64,000 bases of DNA from Aquimarina sp. MAR_2010_214 (GCF_002846555.1 NZ_PJMS01000001.1:2170001-2234000), one strand, 5' to 3'; shown: positions 38,858 through 48,869, counted from the first letter of the stretch. The notes: generated by a model not told the origin, from the letters alone. Numbers and translations: made by a program.

Positions 38858-39862
38858 TTAATCATCTAGTTTTACTTTTAAGATGGTAGGTTCATATAAT
38901 TTTTCCATAGAGAATAGGGATCCATCTTTATTAAAACTTCCGAATTGTGCATTTGCGATATAATACAATTCATTGTCTACCAAAACCCCTGTAGTAGGAT
39001 TGTTCATCATAGGATGATTATACTCTAGAGGTATAGTTTTTATAATCGTATTTTGCTCTGTATTGAGTACGAATTTTTTAACTGAGTTTTTACCTGGTTG
39101 TATACCGATCAAAGAGTTTTTATAAAAGTATAACCCATCTATGCCTTTGTTATCAGTTGTGTCAATATCCGCAGAATATTGTATGTTTTGCTTTTTTCCA
39201 GTTTTGATATGTATGCGAAGAATTCCTTCAGAATGTGCTATAAATAGATAAGTATTGTTATCAGAAATAGTAATACCATTAGGATATTTTATTTCAGAAA
39301 GAGAAGTTAAGACTTTTAATTCATCGTTGTCATTTTGGATCGTATACAATATTGGGTTAGAAAACATATGTGTAGCATATAGATTTCCTGATGTATCCAA
39401 AACGATGTCATTAAAAAAATGAACCTCTCCAGGAATATCGATCCAATATTTTTTGATGAGTTTTCCTGTTTGTAAATCATATTTAAAAATCCCTGCAGGA
39501 CGCCCTTCGTTTTTATCTTTTCTATTATATCCAATAAGGTTACTTCCTCCAGAGCTACATACCCAAAGATATCTTTGTATTGGATCGACTTTCATCCCGA
39601 TAATCATATGTAAGCCATCTTGTTGCGGTTTTGCAAAATCATGATATGCTCCATCTTTGGTTCGTTTTATGATTTTTCCTTTACGAGTACTACCAATATA
39701 AAAAGATGCATCTGCAGGATCATAAGCAACATTTTCGGGCAATATGTCTTTTTCGGGAATAGTATAGGCTATAAAACTCTTGTTTAATCGCTCAACTGGT
39801 TTTTGTGCGATACCATAAAAACCAAACCCGATAAAAAAAATAATACAAAAAACTGCTTTCAT
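38858..39862 (-). CDS. Secreted SMP-30/NHL-like beta-propeller protein
   Basis: The 334-residue protein has a signal peptide (MKAVFCIIFFIGFGFYGIAQ) and a repeated strand pattern typical of six-bladed propellers: PENVAYDPADASFYIGST, GMKVDPIQRYLWVCSSGG, FNDIVLDTSGNLYATHMFSNP, PNGITISDNNTYLFIAHSEG and GVLVDNELYYIAN. This is the SMP-30/gluconolactonase-like layout. Enzymatic activity cannot be inferred. The gene stands alone and is divergent from the LytS-like gene. Confidence 0.8.
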   Translation of the reverse strand: MKAVFCIIFFIGFGFYGIAQKPVERLNKSFIAYTIPEKDILPENVAYDPADASFYIGSTRKGKIIKRTKDGAYHDFAKPQQDGLHMIIGMKVDPIQRYLWVCSSGGSNLIGYNRKDKNEGRPAGIFKYDLQTGKLIKKYWIDIPGEVHFFNDIVLDTSGNLYATHMFSNPILYTIQNDNDELKVLTSLSEIKYPNGITISDNNTYLFIAHSEGILRIHIKTGKKQNIQYSADIDTTDNKGIDGLYFYKNSLIGIQPGKNSVKKFVLNTEQNTIIKTIPLEYNHPMMNNPTTGVLVDNELYYIANAQFGSFNKDGSLFSMEKLYEPTILKVKLDD

Positions 39863-40033
39863 CTATATTTGTTTTAAAAAATAAAATGTGTGAGATTGAT
39901 ACTACTTATTGTTTTTTCTTTTAACGAATGTATTTGATAAAAGAATTGAGAAGATCGATTTTATATTAAATTCCCCTTTTTTGATGTGTAATTGGTTTTT
40001 ACTTATGTGAATTCATTACACATGAATAGATTA

Positions 40034-40041
40034 TAGATTTG
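40034..40041 (+). promoter_or_regulatory. Probable -7 box of the LytS/LytTR operon
   Basis: TAGATTTG matches TAnnTTTG. It lies 57 bases before the ATG at 40099 and overlaps the area where an upstream TTG start (40057) would have to be read, which favours the later start. Confidence 0.5.
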
Positions 40042-40098
40042 CATAAATTATAGATTTTGGTAGGACTGAAATCCAAAAATCCTATAGCTTTGTTATTG

Positions 40099-41115
40099 AT
40101 GAAGATTAAAAGCATTTGGTTTCATATTGGTTTTTGGATTGTGTATACTGCTATATTTACCATAGTTGGGGCTAGCTATAAAGGGAAATATACTGAGGCA
40201 TTGACTTTTGAGCTTATGAATATGCCTATGCGACTTATTATTGTGTATTTTAATTATTTTGTGCTGTTGCCAAAACTTTTATTGCAAGGTAAAACGGCAA
40301 AATATTTTGCGTATACCTTACTCACATTAATTATCTCTGGATTTATTCAGCGAATTATTAATTATGAAATATTATCCACTCTTCACACTGATATGGTTGA
40401 TTCTGGAATATGGCTGCCGTATAAGTTTTTACAAGCTTCAATGATCATTGCTTCTCCTTTAATTTTTATTATTGGAATTTCGGTTATTTGGAAAGTAGCA
40501 GAATTACAAAAGAGGGCTAAAACTCTTGAAAATGAAAAATTGCAATCAGAATTGAAGTACCTAAAATCGCAAATTAATCCTCATTTTCTTTTTAATACCT
40601 TAAATAATATCTATGGGTTAACTTTAGAAAGCTCAAAAAAAGCACCTGAACTTATTCTCAAATTATCAGATTTCCTTAGTTTTTCTTTATACGAGAGTTC
40701 TCAAAGATTTATTCTTTTAGAAAAAGAAATCAGTTTGCTAAATGATTTTATTGATCTAGAAAAATCTAGGTTTGAAGATAGAGTAGATGTACAGGTTGAT
40801 ATCCCCGAACAAATAGATTCAGTATCTATTCCTCCTCTTATTTTGGTTCCATTTATAGAAAATGCTTTTAAACATAGTTTAAAAAACGAAACCAAAATTG
40901 CTCATATAATTGTTAAATTAGAGGTGATAAATGGTCAATTAATCTATGAAGTTATAAATTCAAAACCAGAAGATACTGTAGACGATTCTTCACTAAAAGG
41001 AATTGGTTTACAGAATATCAAAAAAAGATTAGATATCCTATATAATGATCGGTATCAATTGGATATTAAAGATGAAGAAAGATTATATACTATTGTATTA
41101 AGAATTACGATATAA
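40099..41115 (+). CDS. LytS-type sensor histidine kinase
   Basis: The 338-residue kinase has four membrane helices in its first 140 residues, a coiled linker, and a His_kinase domain. The phospho-acceptor His is in LKSQINPHFLFNTLNNIYG near residue 165. The C-terminal ATPase has the N-box PPLILVPFIENAFKHS near 255 and a GIGLQNIKKRL segment near 305. It controls the LytTR regulator encoded 30 bases downstream. The cue is unknown. The ATG at 40099 is preferred over a TTG at 40057. Confidence 0.92.
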   Translation: MKIKSIWFHIGFWIVYTAIFTIVGASYKGKYTEALTFELMNMPMRLIIVYFNYFVLLPKLLLQGKTAKYFAYTLLTLIISGFIQRIINYEILSTLHTDMVDSGIWLPYKFLQASMIIASPLIFIIGISVIWKVAELQKRAKTLENEKLQSELKYLKSQINPHFLFNTLNNIYGLTLESSKKAPELILKLSDFLSFSLYESSQRFILLEKEISLLNDFIDLEKSRFEDRVDVQVDIPEQIDSVSIPPLILVPFIENAFKHSLKNETKIAHIIVKLEVINGQLIYEVINSKPEDTVDDSSLKGIGLQNIKKRLDILYNDRYQLDIKDEERLYTIVLRITI

Positions 41116-41145
41116 TAAGTAAGTTGCGAAAAATAACATATACAG

Positions 41146-41841
41146 ATGAAGCTTCGATGTATTATTGTAGATGATGAACAGATTGCAAGAAATATTTTAA
41201 AAAAATATATTGGAGATGTCTCTACTTTGGATCTAATTGGGGAATTTAAAAATGCTCTGGAAGTCTTAGATTATATTCAGAATCATCCGGTAGATGTGAT
41301 GTTTTTGGATATTGAAATGCCTAAGCTATCAGGTTTAAATTTGGCCAAAATCATAGAGAATAAAATTAAAGTCGTATTTACAACCGCACATCGTGAGTTT
41401 GCTTTAGAAGGATTTGATTTAAGTGCAGTAGACTATCTTCTAAAGCCTTTTTCTTTTGATCGCTTTTTAAAAGCCATTCAAAAAATTAATCCTAATTTAT
41501 CAAATTCTACTGTTATATCTACGCCTGTAATTGATCATGTTTTTGTGAAAGCAGACAAAAAAATGGTTAAAATTAATTTTTCAGAACTACTATATATCGA
41601 AGGGCTGGGGAATTATGTCAAAATTCATACAATAGAGAATACTTTGATTGTTTATGAAAAGATGAGTGACCTTGTATTGCGATTACCTTCTCTTTCCTTT
41701 ATGCGTATACATAGATCTTATATTATAAATACCAAGAAAATAAAGACATATACCAAAGAGTACGTAGAAATTAAGAAAAGACATATTCCGATAAGCTTAA
41801 CATATCGAAATTCATTATTGTCATTTTTAGAAAAAGCCTAA
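41146..41841 (+). CDS. LytTR response regulator
   Basis: The 231-residue regulator has a receiver domain (acidic pair in IIVDDEQIA, phospho-acceptor Asp in VMFLDIEMPKLSG near 54, Lys in DYLLKPFSFDR near 103) and a C-terminal LytTR DNA-binding domain (LLYIEGLGNYVKIHT near 150, FMRIHRSYIINTKKI near 185). It forms an operon with the kinase upstream. In Bacteroidota such pairs control envelope, iron or carbohydrate genes, but the target is not visible here. Confidence 0.93.
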   Translation: MKLRCIIVDDEQIARNILKKYIGDVSTLDLIGEFKNALEVLDYIQNHPVDVMFLDIEMPKLSGLNLAKIIENKIKVVFTTAHREFALEGFDLSAVDYLLKPFSFDRFLKAIQKINPNLSNSTVISTPVIDHVFVKADKKMVKINFSELLYIEGLGNYVKIHTIENTLIVYEKMSDLVLRLPSLSFMRIHRSYIINTKKIKTYTKEYVEIKKRHIPISLTYRNSLLSFLEKA

Positions 41842-41875
41842 AGCTTCTTCTAAGAAAATTATTGTATTAATAAAG

Positions 41876-42631
41876 CTACTTGTTTTTAACGATCTCTTTA
41901 ACTATAATATCTGATCCCGAATATGCATCGGTGTCATATTCGTGCCAATGACGTATTCTTGGGGTTTTAACTCCATCAATGGTAATGTTACCAGAAAAGT
42001 AAAGACGTTCTCCTTTTGCAGGGTCATCAGGAAATACAATTTCGATACCTAATAGGGTATAGTCTTTTTGAGAAACAAATACATTCCAGTGTTTAGAAAA
42101 TATAGCTTCTTTCAATACAAGTTCAATTTTATAACTATCTGTATCATTAAATATAGCTTTACTTGTCTTACCAAAAGTATCAACTGTAACGTTGTTTAAA
42201 GACATGGGTAAACCAATTAAATGCTGATAAAATTTTTGGTAGTTGAGGTTTCGTTCTGGTTGTAATCGATATTTTTTTATTTGAATACTATCCGTATTAA
42301 TTTCTCCATCTAAAAGCGTTCTGGAGACCCCTTTTTCATCTATTATATGTGTAGATATATGCTTACCTCTATTTCTTTTTAATTCAAAGCTGTTATCAGT
42401 ATTATTCATTTTTAAGATAGAATATCTGTAAGGGTTAGATAAACGAGGCTCTTGTATATGAATTTTTAGATTTGCCACCAACCAACGATTATCAGGGTCA
42501 TATGTTTTTGTGCTTTTTTGAAGAATGACTTGAGTATCTAGTTGTTGTTGATTTTTTTGAGCGTTGCAATTCAAGCCAATACATACGGTTAATATTAAGA
42601 TATAGTATAATTTGTTGTGCTTGATCTTCAT
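41876..42631 (-). CDS. Secreted DUF6503-like protein
   Basis: The 251-residue protein has a signal peptide (ending NCNAQ) and a soluble beta-rich domain. Features such as ILQKSTKTYDPDNRWLVAN near residue 37, and a C-terminal KTPRIRHWHEYDTD segment, resemble flavobacterial proteins named DUF6503 (from memory, not checked). The function is unknown. It converges on the LytTR gene and the two stops are 34 bases apart. Confidence 0.6.
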   Translation of the reverse strand: MKIKHNKLYYILILTVCIGLNCNAQKNQQQLDTQVILQKSTKTYDPDNRWLVANLKIHIQEPRLSNPYRYSILKMNNTDNSFELKRNRGKHISTHIIDEKGVSRTLLDGEINTDSIQIKKYRLQPERNLNYQKFYQHLIGLPMSLNNVTVDTFGKTSKAIFNDTDSYKIELVLKEAIFSKHWNVFVSQKDYTLLGIEIVFPDDPAKGERLYFSGNITIDGVKTPRIRHWHEYDTDAYSGSDIIVKEIVKNK

Positions 42632-42740
42632 GTTTTTATTTTTATGAAATTTAAGTTTTTATTTTTAATTTCTCTGAATTCATCTTGATATAATAAAGCA
42701 AAAACTAATAAATAATGGTCAAGAGATTACTAAATAAAAT

Positions 42741-42771
42741 AAGCTACCTAAATACTATTTTTAAGTAGCTT
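42741..42771. terminator. Hairpin between 42631 and 42875
   Basis: AAGCTAC pairs with GTAGCTT with extra TTAA-type pairing inside the loop. It lies after the minus-strand gene ending at 42875 and can act as its terminator. The rest of the 243-base gap shows nothing else. Confidence 0.55.
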
Positions 42772-42874
42772 GTTTTTCTTTGTAAGATATAAAGTGATAA
42801 AAAAGGTATTGATTTAAGATCTTTTTTTAGAATATAGCTTTTACATTTTCGACCCTTACTACAGTAAATGAATT

Positions 42875-44065
42875 TTAAAACAAAGTATATCCTAATATTA
42901 CCGATAAACTTTCGTAATCAGAATTCCAAAAAGTATAATCACCTAAAATAGCTCTACCTGATCCGTATCGCATTTCTAAACTATATTTTTGGTTATAATT
43001 ATAACCAATACCAAAAGCTAAGTTTCCATCTGTTTTAATAGTGAGATCAGCATCTTTTTCAAAATTTATTTTTGAATCCATGTCTAAATCGATAATAAAT
43101 ACCCCATTTATAAATATCCTGGAATTGTTATTTAAGAAAAAATAATGTCTAAACCCTAACGGTAATTCTATAGATTTATAATCTACATTTATTACTTGTT
43201 GGTCTACTATTTTTTCAAATTTTGAGTATTGATAAGTAGGTTCGATAAGTAAGGCCCATTTGTTTTTGTTAAATGGCATAATGAATTCAGCTTCAACTCC
43301 AAACCTGAAACTTAATTTACTGCCAAAATCTATGATGTCTGGATAAGAAATAACATTTTGTATAGATAAAGACGTATTCTTTATCCCTGGTCTTATGGTT
43401 AGATTAAAAAGATCTCTTTTTTGTTTTTTTTCGAAATTTATAAAGGCAGAATCGCTACAACTATTATATTTGACAAATAAATTTACTAGTTCCTTTTTAG
43501 TATAGTTGGCATTTTTCAAATCTTTTACAGAAATGCTTTCGCATTTTAATATGTTCAATAATTGTTGTTTATACCTGTTGTTCTTTCCTTTTTGAACATT
43601 GGTAGTTCGATAACTTTTAAAAATTAATTGTCGAATAGAAGAGGTATCTGTCTTATAAAAATATCTTTTTAGATTACCATCTCCATATCGATATAAATTG
43701 GCTTTTCCTTCTACTAAAACCTTTAAAAAAAGCTGTTCTTCTTTAAATACAGGGTTTCTAAGAGTACTTAGATCTTTTAAATTTTCACTTGATCTGTCGA
43801 TATCTACTTTTCTTCTAACATATTTTGATTTGTTTATAATGCCAAATTCTTTGATAGAATTAATGTGCCCTTTTTTTGGCTCTGTATTTTCTGATAATTT
43901 ATAAAAGAATTTTGTAGGGTTGTTTTTCCAATCTAAATTTTTGATCAAGCAATCTATTCTTTGATCTGAATTATTAATATAATAGCCTTTTTCAAAATTT
44001 ATTTGTGAAAAACAGTTGCAGCTTAAAATTACAGCAAATAAAATAAAAATTTGTTTGTTCATCAT
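42875..44065 (-). CDS. Outer-membrane beta-barrel protein of unknown function
   Basis: The 396-residue protein has a signal peptide (MMNKQIFILFAVILSCNCFSQ), an N-terminal soluble part (GYYINNSDQRIDCLIKNLDW...) and a C-terminal strand-rich half ending with VILGYTLF. The soluble part is widespread in Bacteroidota proteins of unknown role. The second half fits an outer-membrane barrel (PorT/OMP_b-brl-like). It stands alone on its strand. Confidence 0.75.
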   Translation of the reverse strand: MMNKQIFILFAVILSCNCFSQINFEKGYYINNSDQRIDCLIKNLDWKNNPTKFFYKLSENTEPKKGHINSIKEFGIINKSKYVRRKVDIDRSSENLKDLSTLRNPVFKEEQLFLKVLVEGKANLYRYGDGNLKRYFYKTDTSSIRQLIFKSYRTTNVQKGKNNRYKQQLLNILKCESISVKDLKNANYTKKELVNLFVKYNSCSDSAFINFEKKQKRDLFNLTIRPGIKNTSLSIQNVISYPDIIDFGSKLSFRFGVEAEFIMPFNKNKWALLIEPTYQYSKFEKIVDQQVINVDYKSIELPLGFRHYFFLNNNSRIFINGVFIIDLDMDSKINFEKDADLTIKTDGNLAFGIGYNYNQKYSLEMRYGSGRAILGDYTFWNSDYESLSVILGYTLF

Positions 44066-44244
44066 AGTTTAGTTATTGCTTATTGTGCAAGAATACAAAA
44101 TCTCAGTTTCATTTTTCGTTACTGAGATTTATTAATGATAGCATATATTAAAGGTTTTAAATTCATAATTTCGATATTAAGAAAACTTTAACCACTACAC
44201 CCATCAGATATTTTTACATTTAGAATTCTAAAAAGTCAACAATA

Positions 44245-45867
44245 ATGAAAAGATTATCCCTACTATTGGTTCTTACTGTATTACTTTTTTCTTGCAAGAA
44301 ACCGATTGAAGTAGACTTATTGGTTATTAATGCGAATGTGTATACTGTAGAGGACACAAACCCAAGAGCAGAAGCATTTGCAATAAAGGAAGGTAAATTT
44401 GTTGCCGTAGGTAGTAACGATGAGATTTTGAAGGGATATATAACTGCTAATACTTTGGACGCAGGAGGAAAGACAATAGTGCCAGGGTTAATTGATGCAC
44501 ATTGCCATTTCTATGGTCTTGGATTACAACAGCAAAAAGTAGATCTTATGGGAACCAAGAGTTATGCAGAGGTATTGGATAGGATTGTAGCTTTTCAGAA
44601 AGAAAAAAATGTATCATTCATTACAGGACGAGGATGGGATCAAAATGACTGGGAGATAAAAGAATTTCCGACCAAAGAAAAACTAGATAGTTTGTTTCCT
44701 GATATCCCTGTAGCAGTAACCCGGGTAGATGGCCATGCAATGATAGCAAACCAAAAAGCATTAGATCTTGCTAAAATTACTATAAATACCAAAGTAGAAG
44801 GAGGGGAGATACTTCAAAAAGAAGGAAAACTTACAGGTGTACTGATCGATAATCCTATGGGGTTGATTGGTGCGGTTATCCCTAAACCTACAGTACATGA
44901 GCAAATACAGGCTTTAAAAGATGCCGAAAAGATTAATTTTGGTTATGGATTAACTACTGTAGATGACGCGGGATTGAGCCCCGAAGTGATCACATTGATA
45001 GATAGCTTACAGAAAATAAAAGAACTTAAGATCAGGATGTATGCTATGGTAAGTAATGTACCCGAATATGTAGATCATTATCTGAAGAATGGAGTGCACA
45101 AAACAGATAAGCTAAATGTTTCTTCTTTTAAAGTGTACGCTGATGGAGCACTGGGGTCTAGAGGAGCTACATTAAAACAACCATATGCAGATAAGGAAAA
45201 TCATTATGGAGCTATGGTCATAGGTAATGATGAATTTAAAACTCTGGCAAAACGATTAGCTGGGTCACCTTTTCAGATGAATACCCATGCCATTGGCGAT
45301 TCGGCCAATGCAGTAGTAATAAAGACGTATTATGATGTACTACAAAATAAATCAGATAGAAGGTGGAGAGTAGAGCATGCCCAAGTGGTTGCTCCCGAAG
45401 AATTTGAAGCCCTTAATAATAATCTGGTCATGAGTGTACAGCCAACTCATGCTACCAGTGATATGTATTGGGCAGATGAGCGATTGGGAGAAGAACGTAT
45501 TAAAGGAGCATACGCTTATAAGAAATTATTAGAAAAAACAGGTAGAGTTGCTTTAGGAACAGATTATCCTGTAGAGCATGTAAGTCCATTCTATACTTTT
45601 TATGCAGCAGTAGCTCGAAAAGATCTAAAGCAGTATCCAGAAGGTGGTTTTCAAAAAGAAAATGCACTTAGCAGGGAAGAGACCCTAAAAGGAATGACGC
45701 TTTGGGCAGCATATAGTAATTTTGAAGAGTACGAAAAAGGAAGTATTACTGCAGGGAAATTTGCAGATTTTGTAATTCTTGAGGATAACATCATGGAAAT
45801 TGATGAAGATCAAATTCCAAATATAAAAGTGAAAGCTACCTATATTGATGGGGAAAAGGTGTATTAG
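44245..45867 (+). CDS. Amidohydrolase family lipoprotein (YtcJ-like)
   Basis: The 540-residue lipoprotein has a lipobox (LLFSCKK, Cys near 17) and an Amidohydrolase_3 domain. The metal-binding HxH is in LIDAHCHFYGLG near residue 88, the WRVEHAQVV segment is near 373, and the metal Asp is in ALGTDYPVEH near 438. YtcJ-like enzymes hydrolyse amide or related bonds in small substrates. The exact substrate is unknown. Its 3' end overlaps the convergent sigma-factor gene by four bases. Confidence 0.9.
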   Translation: MKRLSLLLVLTVLLFSCKKPIEVDLLVINANVYTVEDTNPRAEAFAIKEGKFVAVGSNDEILKGYITANTLDAGGKTIVPGLIDAHCHFYGLGLQQQKVDLMGTKSYAEVLDRIVAFQKEKNVSFITGRGWDQNDWEIKEFPTKEKLDSLFPDIPVAVTRVDGHAMIANQKALDLAKITINTKVEGGEILQKEGKLTGVLIDNPMGLIGAVIPKPTVHEQIQALKDAEKINFGYGLTTVDDAGLSPEVITLIDSLQKIKELKIRMYAMVSNVPEYVDHYLKNGVHKTDKLNVSSFKVYADGALGSRGATLKQPYADKENHYGAMVIGNDEFKTLAKRLAGSPFQMNTHAIGDSANAVVIKTYYDVLQNKSDRRWRVEHAQVVAPEEFEALNNNLVMSVQPTHATSDMYWADERLGEERIKGAYAYKKLLEKTGRVALGTDYPVEHVSPFYTFYAAVARKDLKQYPEGGFQKENALSREETLKGMTLWAAYSNFEEYEKGSITAGKFADFVILEDNIMEIDEDQIPNIKVKATYIDGEKVY

Positions 45868-46535
45868 ATGGTCTTCATTACTTTATCTACGATAGTATCA
45901 CATTTGCTAAATCCGAATTCGAAAATATCAGTATCCAGAGAGAGTTCATAGAGTTCTTCTCTAATCATATCTTTGGCACGATGTAGGCGAACTTTTACAT
46001 TAGAAACTGTTAACCCCAAACAGTCTGATATCTCAGCCATACTCATACCTTCAGCTTCTCTAAGAACATAAACAGTTCTGTATTTTACATCTAATAAATC
46101 AATAGTTTTTTCTAAAATCTGTTTTGCTTCTTGTCGTATCATTTTTTTCTCGGGATTTAGTTGTTCAGCATCAGGAATTTCGAGAATAAAATCATTCGAT
46201 ACGCTATTTTCTGATTTATATAAGTTAAGATATTTTCCCTTTGTTTTTAATCGAGCCAGAGTTTCATTTATTCCAATTCGTATTAACCAAGTAGAGAATT
46301 GCGAGTTGTGTTTGAACTGGTGTAGTTTTTCATAGGCTTTGAGATAAGTGTTTTGCATTATATCTTCAATTTCGGTCAGATCGTCAATATAGCTTCGGAT
46401 AACTCGATACAGTTTTTGATTATTTCTTCTTAACAAGATTTCATACAACTCTTTTTCTCCAGAATGAATACGGAATATTACATCAGAATCTGATATTTTA
46501 TGAGTTTTATAATCATTGATTTTAATGGGCTCCAT
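45864..46535 (-). CDS. RNA polymerase ECF sigma factor
   Basis: The 223-residue sigma-70 family protein has region 2 (YEILLRRNNQKLYRVIRSY, then DIMQNTYLKAYEKLHQF near 60) and region 4 (LREAEGMSMAEISDCLGLTVS near 160, then VKVRLHRAKDMIR). A C-terminal tail with FGFSKCDTIVDKVM follows and is typical of one Bacteroidota ECF group. No anti-sigma gene is adjacent. It is divergent from the DoxX-like gene, and a palindrome lies in the shared promoter region. Confidence 0.92.
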   Translation of the reverse strand: MEPIKINDYKTHKISDSDVIFRIHSGEKELYEILLRRNNQKLYRVIRSYIDDLTEIEDIMQNTYLKAYEKLHQFKHNSQFSTWLIRIGINETLARLKTKGKYLNLYKSENSVSNDFILEIPDAEQLNPEKKMIRQEAKQILEKTIDLLDVKYRTVYVLREAEGMSMAEISDCLGLTVSNVKVRLHRAKDMIREELYELSLDTDIFEFGFSKCDTIVDKVMKTI

Positions 46536-46575
46536 AGCTTGTTATTTATAGCTTAGATGAAAAACTGTACAAAAA

Positions 46576-46593
46576 GTTACAAAACTTTGTAAC
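46576..46593. promoter_or_regulatory. Palindrome between divergent promoters
   Basis: GTTACAAAACTTTGTAAC has perfect 8-bp arms (GTTACAAA / TTTGTAAC) with a 2-base spacer. It lies 41 bases upstream of the sigma-factor start and 53 bases upstream of the DoxX-like gene, a plausible operator site. Confidence 0.6.
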
Positions 46594-46646
46594 CAAAAGT
46601 TGGATTTTTTATCTAAAAACCGAATAACAAAAAAATATTTGAAATT

Positions 46647-47021
46647 ATGGATTCGCAGATTAAGACAGTTTTTACCTTATTAAAATACACATACGGTCTT
46701 GTGCCTATAGTAGCCGGATTAGATAAATTTACCAATATACTTACAGATTGGAGCCAGTATATTTCTTCAGGATTTGTGGGTATATTACCTTTTGAAGCCA
46801 GAATATTTATGATTATCGTGGGAGTGATCGAAGTTATTGCTGGTATTATGGTGCTTTCTCGCCCTAAGATAGGCGGATATATAGTTATGGTATGGTTAAT
46901 AGCTATAGCATTAACTCTCCTGTTTGGAGGACATTATATTGATGTAGCGGTAAGAGATATTGTAATGGCAATAGGAGCATTCTCACTTGTGAAATTGGCA
47001 GATTCTAAAGTTGAACAATAA
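46647..47021 (+). CDS. DoxX-like small membrane protein
   Basis: The 124-residue protein has four membrane helices. Segments such as LKYTYGLVPIVAGLDKFTNIL and IIVGVIEVIAGIMVL resemble the DoxX/DUF-type membrane proteins found across Bacteroidota. No biochemical role can be assigned. The divergent arrangement with the ECF sigma factor suggests shared or linked control. Confidence 0.7.
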   Translation: MDSQIKTVFTLLKYTYGLVPIVAGLDKFTNILTDWSQYISSGFVGILPFEARIFMIIVGVIEVIAGIMVLSRPKIGGYIVMVWLIAIALTLLFGGHYIDVAVRDIVMAIGAFSLVKLADSKVEQ

Positions 47022-47122
47022 AAATATAAGCAGATTAAAAAAGAGAAAGATTAATTTTTAGGAATGCCAGTGATTTTTTTCAAGAAAGCATCATCAGAAT
47101 AATAAGATGGTGCTTTTTTATT

Positions 47123-47893
47123 TCATCTACCTCCATTTGCTTGCAAATCAGCAATGCATTGGGCATCTAGTTCTGGAATTACATCACCCATACCCATCAT
47201 CCCACTACCAAATTCTATAGCAGCTTCCATCAAACAACTTGATACATTACAATGGTTACTTGCGTCTGGATCTTCATGTTCAGATTGTAGAGGAGTACCT
47301 ATGTTTACTAACCCCATTAAATGAGAAAATTCATGATTTAGAGTAGCAGTCTCTATAGCATCAAGTGATGGAGAATTTGGCCTTGCGCTTAATGCACGTA
47401 ATGTACCTTCATAGATTACCATCGAAGTATTTAGGTATGCAGAACCTAAAGTTACTTGTTCATTGGTGTCATTCTCTTTGCTTCCATCAGCAAAATATAC
47501 ATATACGGTGATATCGTCTTCTTTATTAAATAGTGTTCTGGTAGTACTTTCTATTTCTGCGATCTCTTCAATAGAAAAAGGAGCTTTACCAGAGGAAGGT
47601 ATAGAACGTTGTGTGATCGTAATTCCGTCGGGTTTAAATAATCGATCTTGTAAAAATTCTCTAAACCCTTGTATTGCCGTTGTAGTGGGCTCGAACCCTT
47701 GTACAGCTATAATCTCGATCGTTATACTATTAAAATTGGTTGCACTTAGCAAATCATTTGCAGAACTACCCAAAGGTCTTTTGTTTCCTGATTGTAATGC
47801 GTTTGTAGCAAGGTTGTTATCATCGTCGTCAGAACATCCAATGAGAATAAAAGAAGAGATCAATAGGTAAACAATGAGCTTTGTTATTTGCAC
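47123..47893 (-). CDS. Metzincin-like lipoprotein protease
   Basis: The 256-residue lipoprotein has a lipobox (FILIGCSDDD, Cys near 20). The zinc motif HEFSHLMGLVN near residue 190 has the HExxHxxG form of metzincins. The following segment SEHEDPDASNHCNVSSCLMEAA supplies further His ligands and a Cys pair. Bacteroidota versions are annotated as membrane metalloproteases. The substrate is unknown. It is monocistronic. Confidence 0.82.
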   Translation of the reverse strand: MQITKLIVYLLISSFILIGCSDDDDNNLATNALQSGNKRPLGSSANDLLSATNFNSITIEIIAVQGFEPTTTAIQGFREFLQDRLFKPDGITITQRSIPSSGKAPFSIEEIAEIESTTRTLFNKEDDITVYVYFADGSKENDTNEQVTLGSAYLNTSMVIYEGTLRALSARPNSPSLDAIETATLNHEFSHLMGLVNIGTPLQSEHEDPDASNHCNVSSCLMEAAIEFGSGMMGMGDVIPELDAQCIADLQANGGR

Positions 47894-48033
47894 AGGATTT
47901 CTTTTTAAAGAGGTTATGACTAGTAAGTAAACGAATTTATATCGTGTCTTATTTCTAGTTTAACATTGTTTTGTTAAATGATTTCTTTGCCACAAAGATT
48001 GTACCATCAATATTATTATAAAGATTTTTACTA

Positions 48034-48744
48034 TTATGCTAAAGTAAATCTGGCCAGGTAATCACTATTTTCTCCTTCAATTATTAATTCTGATAGAAAA
48101 CCATTAGCGTTAGCAGCATTTTGAAGTGTATTATAATCAATATATAACCAATCAAACCATTCTGATTCTTGGTTTTTGTATTTTAATTTATATTGCATTT
48201 CTCCATAATATCCGGCAGAGGCATCTACCCAAAAGCCTCCATCTTCATCTTGAAAAAGATAGGAAATATCTGATGAATCCATTAAGATTTGACCTCCGGG
48301 AGCAAGAAGTGTTTTAATATGTGTGAAAAACCGATCGATATGATCCATAGTACCAATAATCCCACTTCCATTCATTAATAATAGTATGGTGTTATATGTG
48401 GCATCAGTATGATCATAAATATCTTGTACTATAGCATGTTGCACTCCTCTTTTTTTACAGATTTCGATTGCACCTTCAGAGATATCTATAGCTTTTACCT
48501 CTAGTTTTTGTTTATTCTGAAGAAACAAACTATGACTTCCAGCACCGCAACCTACGTCTAGTACTTTTCCGTGTGAAAGCTCTAATGCTTTTTGTTCTAT
48601 TTTTGGCATTTCAGCATAAGCTCTAAACAGGTAGGGGATAGGGATATGATCATCATCAAAATCATTTGCCTGTACAACAATATCTTCTGTGTATTCTTTA
48701 TTGTAAAAATCTTTGATGGCTTTTCCGAAGATATCTTTATTCAT
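48034..48744 (-). CDS. Class I SAM-dependent methyltransferase
   Basis: The 236-residue protein has the SAM-binding motif VLDVGCGAGSHSLFLQ near residue 62, the acidic second strand KAIDISEGAIEICKKRG near 85 and TILLLMNGSGIIG near 118. These are typical of a Rossmann methyltransferase. The substrate cannot be read from the sequence. The gene stands alone and is divergent from the cysteine-cluster gene. Confidence 0.88.
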   Translation of the reverse strand: MNKDIFGKAIKDFYNKEYTEDIVVQANDFDDDHIPIPYLFRAYAEMPKIEQKALELSHGKVLDVGCGAGSHSLFLQNKQKLEVKAIDISEGAIEICKKRGVQHAIVQDIYDHTDATYNTILLLMNGSGIIGTMDHIDRFFTHIKTLLAPGGQILMDSSDISYLFQDEDGGFWVDASAGYYGEMQYKLKYKNQESEWFDWLYIDYNTLQNAANANGFLSELIIEGENSDYLARFTLA

Positions 48745-48869
48745 GAGTAGCGGTTTATAATTGTGGGAAATGATTTTAGATGTTGGATTAAAATATTGTT
48801 ACAGATTCAAACTAGTCTTAATTGAAGTTGAATATGTTAGTAATTGGTAATCAAAACTCTCAAAAGTCT

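Noticed and set aside
40057..40098. Earlier TTG start for the LytS-like kinase
   Set aside because: It would begin 15 bases after the -7 box, adds residues without a family match, and an ATG at 40099 directly precedes the first membrane helix.
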